A stretch of DNA of 64,000 nt from JANPBY01 sp963851405 (GCA_963851405.1 CAWKPB010000006.1:372001-436000); one strand, 5' to 3'. Shown: positions 34,323 through 43,410, counted from the first letter of the stretch. The notes: generated by a model from the letters alone, not told the origin. Numbers and translations are program-made.

Positions 34323-34521
34323 GCGCTCCCCCTCCTGCGAGGATCGTCCCGGCCTCGACGATCAGGTCACGGTGAGATCACTTTGAGATCATTCGACACT
34401 GTCGGTCACAGTACGCGGATCCGCGGGGTCCGGCGGCATCTCCCCGCAATCAACGCCCCAGAGCAACTCCGGCAAGCCGCTTCGCTGAATCGGGGACGCG
34501 GGAAGAGAAGAGTGGTCGGCT

Positions 34522-35766
34522 TTAGTTGGAGGCATCCACGGGAGTGCCCAGGGCTGGAACTCCATCGACGACGCGATAGACCGTCAGATCGAACAGATTG
34601 ACATCGCCGGTACGCGGGTCGATGCGGATCTCTCGGCCCAGGACCGAGGTCTCTTCAGGAATGACGATCCCTCGTCCTCCCAGGATCTGACCAGTGACTC
34701 CCTCTCGGGTTCCGTCAGACCGCGCAATCGCCTCCATGACGACTTGGAGCGCCGCGACGGCGTAGACACCCGCAGCCGAGTTCGGGGACTCTCCATAACG
34801 AAGCCGGTATGCGGCCACAAGCCGTTCGGCAGAGGGGCTGACCGCGACGATTGCGGGCAGGGACCAGCCGACGGCGGGCACTGAGGCTCCTTGAGCGTCG
34901 GGGAGCCGCGCGATCGCTGCCCCTAGGAAGTTGGACGTGCCGAGAAGTTCAACTTCGCGGTTGCCCCCGAGGACGGCCTTCTTGTCGCGTAACAGCTGGC
35001 CGCCGTTGAGCAGCCCACTTCCGCTCAAGACCACGCAGTCCGCATTCTTTGCCTGGATCTGCGTGAACAGGTCCACATAATTGGGCGCGGTCGGATCCCA
35101 CACGTCATTGCTCAGGACCTCGATCCCGTTTCGTACGGCTGCCTCGACGAACGACACGACTACCCGCTGGCTGGTCGGTTGGCCATCGTTGAGCACGGCG
35201 CACTTGTTCACTTCGAGGCTGTCCACGGCATAGGCAGCCAGGGCGGCTCCCTGCTCCTGATCGGTCGTGACGACACGTGCGAAGTTGCGGCGGCCGGTGG
35301 GGTAGTGGGACTCGGGGTCACCTTCGCGCCATGGGCGAGTGAGACCCGGATCGGACACCGCGGACGAGACCTGAGTCAGCGGTCCCGGCTCGGCCTCGTT
35401 GAGGATGGGGACTTGCTGACGCGTGCAGGAGGCGTCTTTCGGTCCGATGACCGCGACGACAGTGGCCGCGGCCACCTCGCCGGACGCCGACAAAGGACAC
35501 GCGCTCGCTTGAGGCGGGCCAGAAATGCCCGTGCCAGCGGAGGTCACCAAACGCACCTCATACGAACCGGTGCGGGAGCCCGTCTCGTTCAGATAGAGAT
35601 CGAGCATGCGCTGGACCTCGGTCGGCTCGGCTCCCGACAACGAGCCGTCGGCGTACCCGTTGACCACATCAACCGTCGCAGGGGTGGGATTGACCGGCCC
35701 CCCCGCGCTGGACGTGCAGGAGGACAGGAGCAGGGCCACAAAGGCCGCCATGGCTAGCCTGCGCAC
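34522..35766 (-). CDS. Orphan ABC-type amino-acid binding lipoprotein (periplasmic-binding type 1)
   Basis: 414 residues. Lipoprotein signal with LSSC (C17), then a type 1 periplasmic-binding fold: VAAATVVAVIGPKDASCTRQQVPILNEAE, RVVTTDQEQGAALAAYAVD, and NADCVVLSGSGLLNGGQLLRD. It resembles branched-chain amino-acid binding proteins but has no permease genes beside it. The GTG at 35766 has AGGGGG just upstream and begins the signal peptide; the frame is open further but not conserved. It lies next to the ANTAR regulator. Confidence 0.75.
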   Translation of the reverse strand: MRRLAMAAFVALLLSSCTSSAGGPVNPTPATVDVVNGYADGSLSGAEPTEVQRMLDLYLNETGSRTGSYEVRLVTSAGTGISGPPQASACPLSASGEVAAATVVAVIGPKDASCTRQQVPILNEAEPGPLTQVSSAVSDPGLTRPWREGDPESHYPTGRRNFARVVTTDQEQGAALAAYAVDSLEVNKCAVLNDGQPTSQRVVVSFVEAAVRNGIEVLSNDVWDPTAPNYVDLFTQIQAKNADCVVLSGSGLLNGGQLLRDKKAVLGGNREVELLGTSNFLGAAIARLPDAQGASVPAVGWSLPAIVAVSPSAERLVAAYRLRYGESPNSAAGVYAVAALQVVMEAIARSDGTREGVTGQILGGRGIVIPEETSVLGREIRIDPRTGDVNLFDLTVYRVVDGVPALGTPVDASN

Positions 35767-35878
35767 ATCCACCCCCTGGCTCTCGATCCCGACGGGCGCA
35801 TGTCCCGCGCGGTCTGGACACTCGACCCCCGAACCGCCGAACGCTAGCACCGCGACACGTTCTATCGCGGGCCGCTGA

Positions 35879-36487
35879 TCACGGGCCGCTGACAGGACCT
35901 CCCGAGGCGCTGAGCCCGGAAGTCACCACCTCTTGGGCCATCTCGCGCATGCTGACGCGACGATCCATCGCGGTCTTCTGGATCCAGCGGAAGGCCGCCG
36001 GCTCATTGAGCCCGTAGTCGTTCATGAGGACACCCTTGGCGCGATCCACCAGGGCGCGGGTTGCGAGACGCTCCTCGAGACCTTCGACCTCCCGCTCAAG
36101 CGCCGACACCTCCGCGTGACGGGCCAGTGCAATCTCGATGGCGGGCACGAGATCATCCTTGCTGAACGGCTTGACCAGATAGGCCATCGCGCCCGCATCG
36201 CGAGCCCGCTCGACGAGGTCGCGCTGACTAAAGGCAGTCAACATCAGTACGGCGGCCGTACGGCTGGCGGTGATCTGCTCGGCTGCCGATATCCCGTCCA
36301 GGACGGGCATCTTCACATCGAGCACGACCAGATCGGGCGCAAGTTCCTCGGTGAGGCGAACGGCTGCTTCGCCGTCCCCCGCCTGGCCGACCACCTCGTA
36401 GCCCTCTTCGGCCAACATCTCGGCCAGGTCCAGTCGGATCAGTGGCTCGTCCTCTGCGATGACAACCCGTGGGTGTGGACCCGGCAT
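35879..36487 (-). CDS. pdtaR: ANTAR-domain response regulator (PdtaR-like)
   Basis: 202 residues. Receiver domain with phospho-acceptor aspartate in LVVLDVKMPVLDG, acidic pocket VVIAEDEPLIRLDLAEML and conserved Thr/Lys (MLTAF, YLVKPF). A coiled region then leads to a C-terminal ANTAR domain (ALVDRAKGVLMNDYGLNEPAAFRWIQKTAMDRR), which binds RNA and can prevent transcription termination. Size and arrangement match M. tuberculosis Rv1626 (PdtaR), also close to polA. ATG 36487 begins the conserved sequence. No histidine kinase is adjacent, as is usual. Confidence 0.92.
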   Translation of the reverse strand: MPGPHPRVVIAEDEPLIRLDLAEMLAEEGYEVVGQAGDGEAAVRLTEELAPDLVVLDVKMPVLDGISAAEQITASRTAAVLMLTAFSQRDLVERARDAGAMAYLVKPFSKDDLVPAIEIALARHAEVSALEREVEGLEERLATRALVDRAKGVLMNDYGLNEPAAFRWIQKTAMDRRVSMREMAQEVVTSGLSASGGPVSGP

Positions 36488-36535
36488 GTGCACGAGCCTA
36501 ACCGGGGCCTCTATCCTCGGATCCACGCGAAGACG

Positions 36536-36609
36536 GCCCCTGTAGCCCAACCGGCAGAGGCACGGTGCTCAAACCACCGCCAGTGTGGGTTCGAATCCCA
36601 CCGGGGGCA
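36536..36609 (+). tRNA. tRNA with anticodon CAA (tRNA-Leu by anticodon), short variable arm
   Basis: A complete cloverleaf of 74 bases: acceptor GCCCCTG/CGGGGGC with one G-T pair and A at position 73, D arm GCC...GGC, anticodon stem CGGTG/CACCG with loop CTCAAAC (anticodon CAA at 36570-36572), variable loop of only five bases (CCAGT), T arm GTGGG-TTCGAAT-CCCAC. CCA is not encoded. The anticodon reads UUG leucine codons, yet ordinary bacterial tRNA-Leu has a long variable arm, so this is atypical. Lies between pdtaR and nusB. Confidence 0.85.
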
Positions 36610-36635
36610 CGCCCGTCCGACCGTGGCCGATCGCC

Positions 36636-37034
36636 TCAGGGGCGGTCGGCCACGATGCGCGAGAGCAGTCCGTTCACGAAGGCTGGGGAGTCGTCGGTGG
36701 ACAGGTCCTTGCAGAGTTCGACGGCCTCGTCCAGAGCCACGCCAGCCGGGACGTCCCCGTAGACGGTCTCCCAGACGGCAATGCGGCACACCGTCCGGTC
36801 GACGGCTGGCATCCGGTCGACCGACCAATCCCGGGCCGCACCGGCGATGAGTCCGTCGATCGTGGTCTGTTCCGCGACAACACCGCGCACCAGCGTCACC
36901 GTGTAGGGATTCAGGGTGCGATCCGGCGCTTCGTCGAGGCGATCAGACAGCGTGTCCAGCGGATCGACGCGGCGCTGCTCGGATTCAAACAGGATGTCGA
37001 GTGCGCGCTTGCGGGCCTTGCGCCGAGCGGTCAT
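36636..37034 (-). CDS. nusB: Transcription antitermination factor NusB
   Basis: 132 residues, usual length. An all-helical RNA-binding protein that works with S10 (NusE) at boxA to support antitermination, mainly of rRNA operons. RKARKRALDILFESEQRR at the N-terminus and ALDEAVELCKDLSTDDSPAFVNGLLSRI at the C-terminus are the family hallmarks. Directly downstream of efp. Confidence 0.96.
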   Translation of the reverse strand: MTARRKARKRALDILFESEQRRVDPLDTLSDRLDEAPDRTLNPYTVTLVRGVVAEQTTIDGLIAGAARDWSVDRMPAVDRTVCRIAVWETVYGDVPAGVALDEAVELCKDLSTDDSPAFVNGLLSRIVADRP

Positions 37035-37071
37035 CGGGTAGGCCGCGGCGCACGGCGAACGCTGGCGCTGA

Positions 37072-37632
37072 TCAGTTGACGCGCCCGAGATATGACCCGT
37101 CCCGGGTGTCCACCTTCACGCGCTCGCCTTGGGTGATGAACAAGGGAACCTGGATCTCCGCACCGGTCTCCACCGTCGCTGGCTTGGTCCCACCAGTCGA
37201 CCGATCTCCTTGCATGCCGGGCTCGGTGTAGCTGATCTCCAACTCGACAGACGTGGGCAACTCGACGTACAGCGGCTCGCCGTCGTGGGTGGCCACGACC
37301 GCGTCCTGGTTCTCCAGCATCCAGCGCGCGGCGTCACCGACCGTCGCGGCTGAAACGTGCAACTGGTCATAGGTCTCAGAGTCCATGAAGATGAAGTCGC
37401 TGCCCTCTTTGTAGAGGTACTGCATCGATCGTTTGTCCACCGTGGCTGTCTCGACTTTGACTCCAGCGTTGAAGGTCTTCTCGACCACCTTCCCGGACAA
37501 GACCCCCTTGAGCTTGGTCCGCACAAACGCGGGACCTTTGCCGGGTTTCACGTGCTGGAACTCAACAACAGTCCACAGTTGGCCATCGATGTCGAGGACC
37601 AAGCCGTTCTTCAGGTCATTCGTGCTAGCCAC
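37072..37632 (-). CDS. efp: Translation elongation factor P
   Basis: 186 residues. EF-P relieves ribosomes stalled at consecutive prolines. Three beta-barrel domains; the tip loop is HVKPGKGPAFV with K32 at the position modified in many species. The C-terminal GDRSTGGTKPATVETGAEIQVPLFI is conserved. Part of the aroC-aroK-aroB-aroQ-pepQ-efp-nusB run found in many actinobacteria. Confidence 0.97.
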   Translation of the reverse strand: MASTNDLKNGLVLDIDGQLWTVVEFQHVKPGKGPAFVRTKLKGVLSGKVVEKTFNAGVKVETATVDKRSMQYLYKEGSDFIFMDSETYDQLHVSAATVGDAARWMLENQDAVVATHDGEPLYVELPTSVELEISYTEPGMQGDRSTGGTKPATVETGAEIQVPLFITQGERVKVDTRDGSYLGRVN

Positions 37633-37673
37633 GTACGTCTCCTAGACGATGTTTTACCGCGCGCGCCACGACG

Positions 37674-38762
37674 TCAGCCGACGACGAGCAGTTCCTTGGT
37701 GGTCTTGGTGAGGGTTTCGGTGTCTGCGTGCGTGACCACGAGGGTGTCCTCGATCCGGACGCCGCCGCGGCCCGGGTGGTAGACGCCTGGCTCCACGGTG
37801 ACCGGAGTTCCTGGCTCGAGGGTACCCGTCCCCGTGGCCCCGATGAACGGTGCCTCGTGGATCTGAAGTCCGACACCATGCCCCAGGCCATGCGAAAACA
37901 GTTCTCCAACGCCCGCTGCCTCGATGACCGAACGAGACGCGCGGTCCACAGCCAACACGTCAACGCCCGCGCCGAGCGCCTGCCGCCCGGCCGCCTGCGC
38001 GGCCGCAACCAGCTCGTAGAGCTCGCGCTGCCAACCTGTGGGCTCTGCCCCGACGACTAACGTGCGGGTCATGTCCGCGTGATAACCATCGACCTGTGCG
38101 CCAAAGTCCAACTTCAGAAAGTCGCCGCGATCGATGGGGCGAGAGGTGGGCTGGTGGTGCGGAATCGATGAGTTCGGCCCGGACGCCACGATCGTCTCGA
38201 AGGCGATCGCGTCGCCCCCGAAGTCCAGCATCAGTGACTCAAGGCGCCGCGCAACCTGGCGCTCCGTCTGCCCGATGGCGATCGTCTCGAGCAGTTGCTC
38301 AAGCGCGCGATCGCCGACAGCGCACGCCTCGCGAAGTCTGGACAACTCGTAGTCGTCCTTGACGACGCGCAACCCCTCCACCATCGGCCCAAGCGCCTCA
38401 AGCACAAGACCTGGTCGTTCGCTCCACTGGGCGTGGTCATCCACGGTGACGTGGTGGGACTCGTAGCCCGCTCTGAGCCCGCCGCCGCTTGCTCCCTCCA
38501 GCAAAGCAGCCGCGCACGAACGCGCCACCGTCACAGTCAGATCGGGAGCCTCGGCTGAGGCTTGCTCCACATATCTGCCGTCGGTCGCAAGCTGTGCTCG
38601 GCCGTCCGACTCGATGAGCAGAGCGGCGTTCGACCCGGTGAAGCCGCTGAGGTACCGCACGTTCGTCAGATTCGTGATCAACACGGCATCGAGCCCACGC
38701 TTGATCGCCTCTTCACCTACCCGCAAGCGACGGTCGTGGTAGTTGGGGCCGGTGGCGCTCAC
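37674..38762 (-). CDS. pepQ: Xaa-Pro dipeptidase/aminopeptidase, M24 family
   Basis: 362 residues. N-terminal creatinase-like domain (ITNLTNVRYLSGFTGSNAALLI) and C-terminal pita-bread metallopeptidase domain. The five metal ligands are visible: Asp in KLDFGAQVDGYHADMTRT (two), His in SHGLGHGVGLQIHE, Glu in TVEPGVY and Glu in VRIEDT. Cleaves the bond before proline in small peptides. Its GTG start overlaps the aroQ stop in GTGA, so translation is coupled; efp follows. Confidence 0.93.
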   Translation of the reverse strand: MSATGPNYHDRRLRVGEEAIKRGLDAVLITNLTNVRYLSGFTGSNAALLIESDGRAQLATDGRYVEQASAEAPDLTVTVARSCAAALLEGASGGGLRAGYESHHVTVDDHAQWSERPGLVLEALGPMVEGLRVVKDDYELSRLREACAVGDRALEQLLETIAIGQTERQVARRLESLMLDFGGDAIAFETIVASGPNSSIPHHQPTSRPIDRGDFLKLDFGAQVDGYHADMTRTLVVGAEPTGWQRELYELVAAAQAAGRQALGAGVDVLAVDRASRSVIEAAGVGELFSHGLGHGVGLQIHEAPFIGATGTGTLEPGTPVTVEPGVYHPGRGGVRIEDTLVVTHADTETLTKTTKELLVVG

Positions 38763-39199
38763 GCGTCCGACACCATGCGCGCGATCGCCTCAAGTGCCAG
38801 GCGGTAGGAATCGACCCCGAACCCGGCGATCGTTCCATCGGCCACAGCGGCGATCACCGAACGCTGGCGGAACTCCTCGCGGGCGGCCGGATTGCTCAGA
38901 TGCACCTCGACGAGCGGCGCCGTACGCATCGCGCACGCATCCCGCACTGCGTAGGAGTAGTGCGTGAAGGCGGCCGGGTTGAGGACCACCGCCTCCCCTG
39001 CGTCGGCGGCGCCGTGCAACCAACTGATCAACTCAGCCTCGTCGTCGGTCTGGCGTACCTCAACGTCCAGGCCCAGCTCCACACCGACCCGACCGCACAA
39101 CGCGGCCAAGTCATCATGCGTGGCCGAGCCGTAGATCTCCGGCTCTCGCGATCCGAGCCGGCCGAGGTTTGGACCATTGAGAACAAGAACTCGGGTCAT
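38759..39199 (-). CDS. aroQ: 3-dehydroquinate dehydratase, type II
   Basis: 146 residues. Third step of the shikimate pathway (3-dehydroquinate to 3-dehydroshikimate). Type II hallmarks: NGPNLGRLGSREPEIYG with the catalytic loop Arg and Tyr, VLNPAAFTHYSYAVRDA, and VEVHLSNPAAREEFR. Overlaps aroB and pepQ by four bases on each side. Confidence 0.96.
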   Translation of the reverse strand: MTRVLVLNGPNLGRLGSREPEIYGSATHDDLAALCGRVGVELGLDVEVRQTDDEAELISWLHGAADAGEAVVLNPAAFTHYSYAVRDACAMRTAPLVEVHLSNPAAREEFRQRSVIAAVADGTIAGFGVDSYRLALEAIARMVSDA

Positions 39200-40287
39200 G
39201 GGTGCACCTTGGCATAGGCAGCGGTGAGCAGGTCGGGGGCGGGCGCTTCCAGCACCGCAGGGGCACCGACCGCGTCCAGCACGACGAACCGCAACACGTC
39301 CCCTCGTGACTTCTTGTCCACGCGCATCGCCGAGTGCAGTTCAGACCATCGACCCTCGGGGTAGGAGGTTGGCAGCCCTACAGCGGTCAGCACGTCCCGA
39401 TGCTGAGTCACCACGTCACTGGACAGCCGGCCTACGAGACGGGCGAGTTCGGCGACGAACACCATGCCAACCGCCACAGCTTCGCCGTGACGCCATTGGA
39501 AGTGCTCGACCTGCTCGATCGCGTGACCAAACGTGTGGCCATAGTTTAGGACCTCGCGGCCCAAGGCCCCGGGGTTCTGCTCCCGAAGGTCCCCGGCGAC
39601 GACACTCGCCTTGACCTGGACGGCTCGAGTGATGAGATCCAGCAGGATGGCGGCCGTTGGGTCCAGAGCGGCTGAGGGATCACGTGAAATGAGACTCAAG
39701 ATCGTGGGATCGCAGATGAAGCCGCACTTGACCACTTCGGCGAGCCCACTCGCCATCTCCTCCCGCGGGAGAGTGGTCAACGCCGCGACATCGCACACGA
39801 CACCCGCCGGGGGGTGGAAAGCGCCCACCAGGTTCTTCCCCTGCGCAGTGTTGATCCCGGTCTTCCCGCCGACCGCGGCATCGACCATGCCCAGGAGCGT
39901 CGTGGGGACGTGGACCACTGGAATGCCGCGCAACCACGTCGCCGCGACGAAACCAGCTAGATCGGTGGTCGCTCCCCCGCCGTAACCGATGATGGCGTCG
40001 CTTCGGGTGAAACCCGCGGCGCCAAGCAGTTGCCAACACTCGTGCGTGACCTGCGCCGACTTGGCGGGTTCACCATCCGGGACCGGGATGAGCAAGGTCT
40101 GGGAGCCCTGCGCCGCCAACAGGCCTGCGAGGTCACTGGCCCTGGCCCCGAGAGCGGCTGGATGGATCACGGCCACCTTCCGGGTGCCGCTAGGGAGCAG
40201 CGCCGGGACCTGGCCGGCTAGGTCCGATCCGATGAGGACGTCGTAGGGGCTGTCGCCCGCCACGCGAATTCGATCGTGAATGGTCAT
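39196..40287 (-). CDS. aroB: 3-dehydroquinate synthase
   Basis: 363 residues. Converts DAHP to 3-dehydroquinate using NAD and a divalent metal. GYGGGATTDLAGFVAATWLRGIPVVHVPTTLLGMVDAAVGGKTGINTAQGKNLVG is the long NAD/substrate signature (spoken of here as two adjoining motifs), and NYGHTFGHAIE carries metal-binding histidines. ATGA overlap with aroK. Confidence 0.97.
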   Translation of the reverse strand: MTIHDRIRVAGDSPYDVLIGSDLAGQVPALLPSGTRKVAVIHPAALGARASDLAGLLAAQGSQTLLIPVPDGEPAKSAQVTHECWQLLGAAGFTRSDAIIGYGGGATTDLAGFVAATWLRGIPVVHVPTTLLGMVDAAVGGKTGINTAQGKNLVGAFHPPAGVVCDVAALTTLPREEMASGLAEVVKCGFICDPTILSLISRDPSAALDPTAAILLDLITRAVQVKASVVAGDLREQNPGALGREVLNYGHTFGHAIEQVEHFQWRHGEAVAVGMVFVAELARLVGRLSSDVVTQHRDVLTAVGLPTSYPEGRWSELHSAMRVDKKSRGDVLRFVVLDAVGAPAVLEAPAPDLLTAAYAKVHP

Positions 40288-40784
40288 GTCATCGCCGCCA
40301 GGATCTCATCGACTACGGCCTCGGGGGTCCGTCCGGTGGTGGTGACCGTGCTGGAAGCGACCTCGAGATACAGCGGCCGGCGATCGCGCATCAGCGCGAG
40401 AAGTTGCGCGCGCGGATTTCCCAACAACAGCGGTCGATCGCGGGCCATCCCCACCCGGTCGACCGCGTCGGTGAGGTCGACATCCAAGAAAACCACGTGC
40501 TCTGGCCCGAGCGCAGTACGAGTCCCGGCGTCCAGGATCGCCCCTCCCCCGACGGCGAGTACTCCCTCGTGCTCAGCCAACGCGACACCCACCGCCTCAC
40601 GCTCGAGACTTCGGAAGGTCGCTTCGCCCTGGTCGATGAAGAGCTCCGCCACGGTACTCCCGGTCATCCGCTCGACATCCGCATCGGTGTCCCGGAAGTC
40701 AACAGCCAGGGCCGCGGCCAGGGCGGTTCCCACGGTGGTCTTCCCCGCTCCTGGCGGCCCCACCAGAACCAGGACGGGGCTCAC
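40284..40784 (-). CDS. aroK: Shikimate kinase
   Basis: 166 residues. Phosphorylates shikimate at the 3-hydroxyl. P-loop VGPPGAGKTTVG, substrate residues in FRDTDADVER and GGGAIL, lid MARDRPLL. I take GTG 40784 as the start because it overlaps the aroC stop in GTGA and gives the normal N-terminus; the frame is open for 48 more codons upstream inside aroC. Confidence 0.95.
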   Translation of the reverse strand: MSPVLVLVGPPGAGKTTVGTALAAALAVDFRDTDADVERMTGSTVAELFIDQGEATFRSLEREAVGVALAEHEGVLAVGGGAILDAGTRTALGPEHVVFLDVDLTDAVDRVGMARDRPLLLGNPRAQLLALMRDRRPLYLEVASSTVTTTGRTPEAVVDEILAAMT

Positions 40785-41959
40785 CGGATGGACAACGCGT
40801 CGAGATACCCGTTGACGTTGCGACGGGTCTCGGGGACCGAATCGCCTCCGAACTTCTCGAGCACGGCATCTGCAAGCACCAGGGCCACCATCGCCTCCGC
40901 CACCACTCCCGCCGCGGGGACGGCGCACACGTCGCTGCGCTGGTTGATTGCTTTGGCTGCCTCTCCGGTCGACGTATCGACGGTGTCGAGGGCCCGCGGA
41001 ATGGTGCTGATCGGTTTCATGGCGGCCCGAACGCGCAACACCTCGCCGGTCGTCATGCCCCCTTCGGTGCCGCCTGAGTGCCCGGTCCGCCGGCGGATCC
41101 CCTCGCCGGCTGGCTCGATTTCGTCTTGGGCGAGTGAGCCTCGGGTGCGGGCTAAGGAAAACCCGTCTCCCACCTCGACGCCCTTGATCGCCTGGATGCC
41201 CATAAGGGCCGCAGCCAGTCGCGCGTCAAGACGGCGATCCCAGTGCACGTGGCTGCCCAGGCCGGGCGGAAGACCGAAAGCCACGACCTCGACTACACCA
41301 CCGAGGGTGTCTCCGTCTTGGTGCGCAGCTTTGACCTCCTCCTGCATGGCCTCGCTGCTGGCGGCGTGGAAACAGCGTGCGGGGTCGGCATCGATCCCGG
41401 GCAAATCGCCCGGCGCCGGGACTACCCCAGAGGGCACCGCGGCTGCGCCCAACTCGACCACATGGCTGAGGACCATGGCCCCTAAGACCTGGTCCAAGAA
41501 GGCCTTGGCCACGGCACCGAGAGCCACTCGGGCGGCCGTCTCCCGGGCACTGGCCCGTTCCAAGATCGCCCGCGCGTCGTCGAAACCGTATTTCTGCATG
41601 CCGACGAGGTCCGCGTGGCCAGGCCGAGGACGGGTCAAAGGAGCGTTGCGGGCCAGCCCCTCGAGAACCTCAGCCGGGACCGGATCGGCCGACATCACGG
41701 TCTCCCATTTCGGCCACTCGGTGTTCGCCACCTGAACCGCGATCGGCCCGCCCATGGTCGCGCCGTGCCGTACGCCGCCGACAAAGGTGACCACATCTTG
41801 TTCGAAGGCCATCCTGGCCCCGCGGCCGACGCCGAGCCGCCGACGGGCGAGTTCGCTGGCCACCACGTCCGTGGTGATCTCTACCTGGGCCGGCATGCCC
41901 TCAAGGACCCCGACCAGGGACGGTCCGTGGGACTCCCCCGCGGTCAGCCAGCGCAGCAC
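40781..41959 (-). CDS. aroC: Chorismate synthase
   Basis: 392 residues. Makes chorismate from EPSP with reduced FMN. Signatures TAGESHGPSL near the N-terminus, RPGHADLVGMQKYGFDDAR, SGGTEGGMTTGEVL and RSDVCAVPAAGVVAEAM. GTG 41959 follows GGAGGA at a good distance; the upstream open frame is not conserved. First of the shikimate genes, about 75 bases after the end of the pilus genes and separated from them by a hairpin. Confidence 0.97.
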   Translation of the reverse strand: MLRWLTAGESHGPSLVGVLEGMPAQVEITTDVVASELARRRLGVGRGARMAFEQDVVTFVGGVRHGATMGGPIAVQVANTEWPKWETVMSADPVPAEVLEGLARNAPLTRPRPGHADLVGMQKYGFDDARAILERASARETAARVALGAVAKAFLDQVLGAMVLSHVVELGAAAVPSGVVPAPGDLPGIDADPARCFHAASSEAMQEEVKAAHQDGDTLGGVVEVVAFGLPPGLGSHVHWDRRLDARLAAALMGIQAIKGVEVGDGFSLARTRGSLAQDEIEPAGEGIRRRTGHSGGTEGGMTTGEVLRVRAAMKPISTIPRALDTVDTSTGEAAKAINQRSDVCAVPAAGVVAEAMVALVLADAVLEKFGGDSVPETRRNVNGYLDALSIR

Positions 41960-41981
41960 AAGGCAGATCCTCCCACGACGA

Positions 41982-42015
41982 AGCCGGGCCGCCCCGCTGA
42001 GGGGACGACCCGGCT
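41982..42015 (-). terminator. Hairpin between the pilus and shikimate operons
   Basis: AGCCGGG (41982-41988) pairs with CCCGGCT (42009-42015), and CCCC with GGGG inside, giving an interrupted stem around GCTGA. It sits just after the PilP-like stop on the minus strand and before aroC, so it probably ends the pilMNOP transcript. Confidence 0.55.
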
Positions 42016-42035
42016 GTGTCGCGGATGCTGTGGTG

Positions 42036-42692
42036 TCAGGACTTGGGGAGCGTGACGCTCTTGCCTTCACACAACGCGAACGACTCGTCGCCGTACAGGA
42101 ACCCAGCGCAGGAGTTGTTAAAGATCGCATACACCTGGAAGTTGGTACCGAAGGTGTCTCCGGGAGCCAGCCCCGTGTAGTTGACGGTGCCGACCTTGGT
42201 CGCCACCAGGTCACCCTTGACCGAAACCAGCTTGACGGTCACGGTCTGACCGGACGGCGACGTGGCGGGAGGCGGTGCCGTACCACCGGTCGTTCCGGCC
42301 TCAGGATTAGTGGTGGTGTCGGTCGCGGTCGTGTCTGTCGTGGTGTTCGCCGCCGTGTCCGCGCCACCTGTGTCGACGGCCTCGACCTCGATCGGAACGA
42401 AGGGGTTGGTCCCCTTGACGTTCGTGACCTTGGTCTTCTTGACGGTCACCGCCTCATCCGGCGTCTCGGGCGCAACTGCGGCAGGGCCACCGCCAATCAC
42501 GACGACTCCGGTCGCCTCCGGCTCTCCACCGCCGCGGAAGAAGAGCAGGTAGGCGAACACAGCCAGAACCGCGATCGCGACTCCGCCAGCGATGAGCAGT
42601 GCGCGCGAGCTGCGACCCGACACCTCGTCGGCCGCGACTGCCTCGGCCGGCGCTTGGATGGCGACCGCCCCGAAGGAGTTCTCCTCAGACAT
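42036..42692 (-). CDS. PilP-like membrane-anchored pilus protein
   Basis: 218 residues: a cytoplasmic N-terminus, one membrane span at about 31-52, a Thr/Ala-rich linker, and a small C-terminal beta domain with two cysteines (SCAGF, ALCEG). The segment GTNPFVPIEVE before the linker recalls the NPF motif that lets pilotin-like PilP proteins contact PilO/PilM-N. Its position directly after pilM-pilN-pilO is that of pilP in other organisms. Homology is not provable by eye; the role as alignment-complex component is inferred. Confidence 0.6.
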   Translation of the reverse strand: MSEENSFGAVAIQAPAEAVAADEVSGRSSRALLIAGGVAIAVLAVFAYLLFFRGGGEPEATGVVVIGGGPAAVAPETPDEAVTVKKTKVTNVKGTNPFVPIEVEAVDTGGADTAANTTTDTTATDTTTNPEAGTTGGTAPPPATSPSGQTVTVKLVSVKGDLVATKVGTVNYTGLAPGDTFGTNFQVYAIFNNSCAGFLYGDESFALCEGKSVTLPKS

Positions 42693-42702
42693 GCTGCTCT
42701 CC

Positions 42703-43410
42703 CTAGTTGGTCGCGGTCGTCGAACCAGCAGAGCTGGTCGCGCCGGATGCGGTGGAGTCGGTGGCCGGTGCGTAGAAGATCCGGACCTGGAGGTTCGTGA
42801 CCACGTCGCCAGACGCAGCCTCGGGACTGGAGTCCGCGCTGATGTCGAACCCAGTGACGAGGAAGGCCCTCTTCAGCTTCTCGAGCTTGGCCAAGAACTG
42901 CTCGGTGTTGAAGTAGCCGCCCTGGATCGTGACCTGGGCCTGCACGTACTGGACGCTCGGTCCGGTTGTGCCTGCCACCGGGGCTGACCCGGAGGTGTCC
43001 GTGGTTGCCTCGCCGGTGGTGGAGTCCACCGGTCCCGTGGGTGCGCTGGTCACGACCTCTGGCTCGGTGACGGTGGCCGGCGTTTGCGGCTCGACACTCA
43101 CCAGGGTGACGCTCGCCGCCTTCGAGATATCGGTCAGGGACCGAATGTAGGACGGCAGCGCCGGCTGCGCCGGAATCAACTGGCGGAACTTGGCGATCTC
43201 CGCCTCCATGGCGGGGATGTCCTGAGCCTGAACCTTCAGCTGCTCGATCTTGCTGGCCAGCTGAATGTTCGCCGCCTCTTGGTCCACGGTCTGGGCCTGG
43301 ATGTCCGCTGCGTTTGCGCGCGTTGGCGCGATCAGCAGGAACCATCCGGCGACCAGCACGAGGATAGCCACGACTGCGGTGGCCAAAGTCCACGTTCGCG
43401 TGCGACTCAT
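42703..43410 (-). CDS. pilO: Type IV pilus inner-membrane alignment protein PilO
   Basis: 235 residues. Short cytoplasmic tail, one span (ATAVVAILVLVAGWFLLIAP), a coiled coil (QTVDQEAANIQLASKIEQLKVQAQD), FRQLIPAQPALPSYIRSLTDISKAASVTL, and a C-terminal ferredoxin-like domain (GGYFNTEQFLAKLEKLKRAFLVTGFDI). A Thr/Ser-rich insert of about 40 residues splits the fold. Follows pilN with a one-base gap. Confidence 0.85.
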   Translation of the reverse strand: MSRTRTWTLATAVVAILVLVAGWFLLIAPTRANAADIQAQTVDQEAANIQLASKIEQLKVQAQDIPAMEAEIAKFRQLIPAQPALPSYIRSLTDISKAASVTLVSVEPQTPATVTEPEVVTSAPTGPVDSTTGEATTDTSGSAPVAGTTGPSVQYVQAQVTIQGGYFNTEQFLAKLEKLKRAFLVTGFDISADSSPEAASGDVVTNLQVRIFYAPATDSTASGATSSAGSTTATN

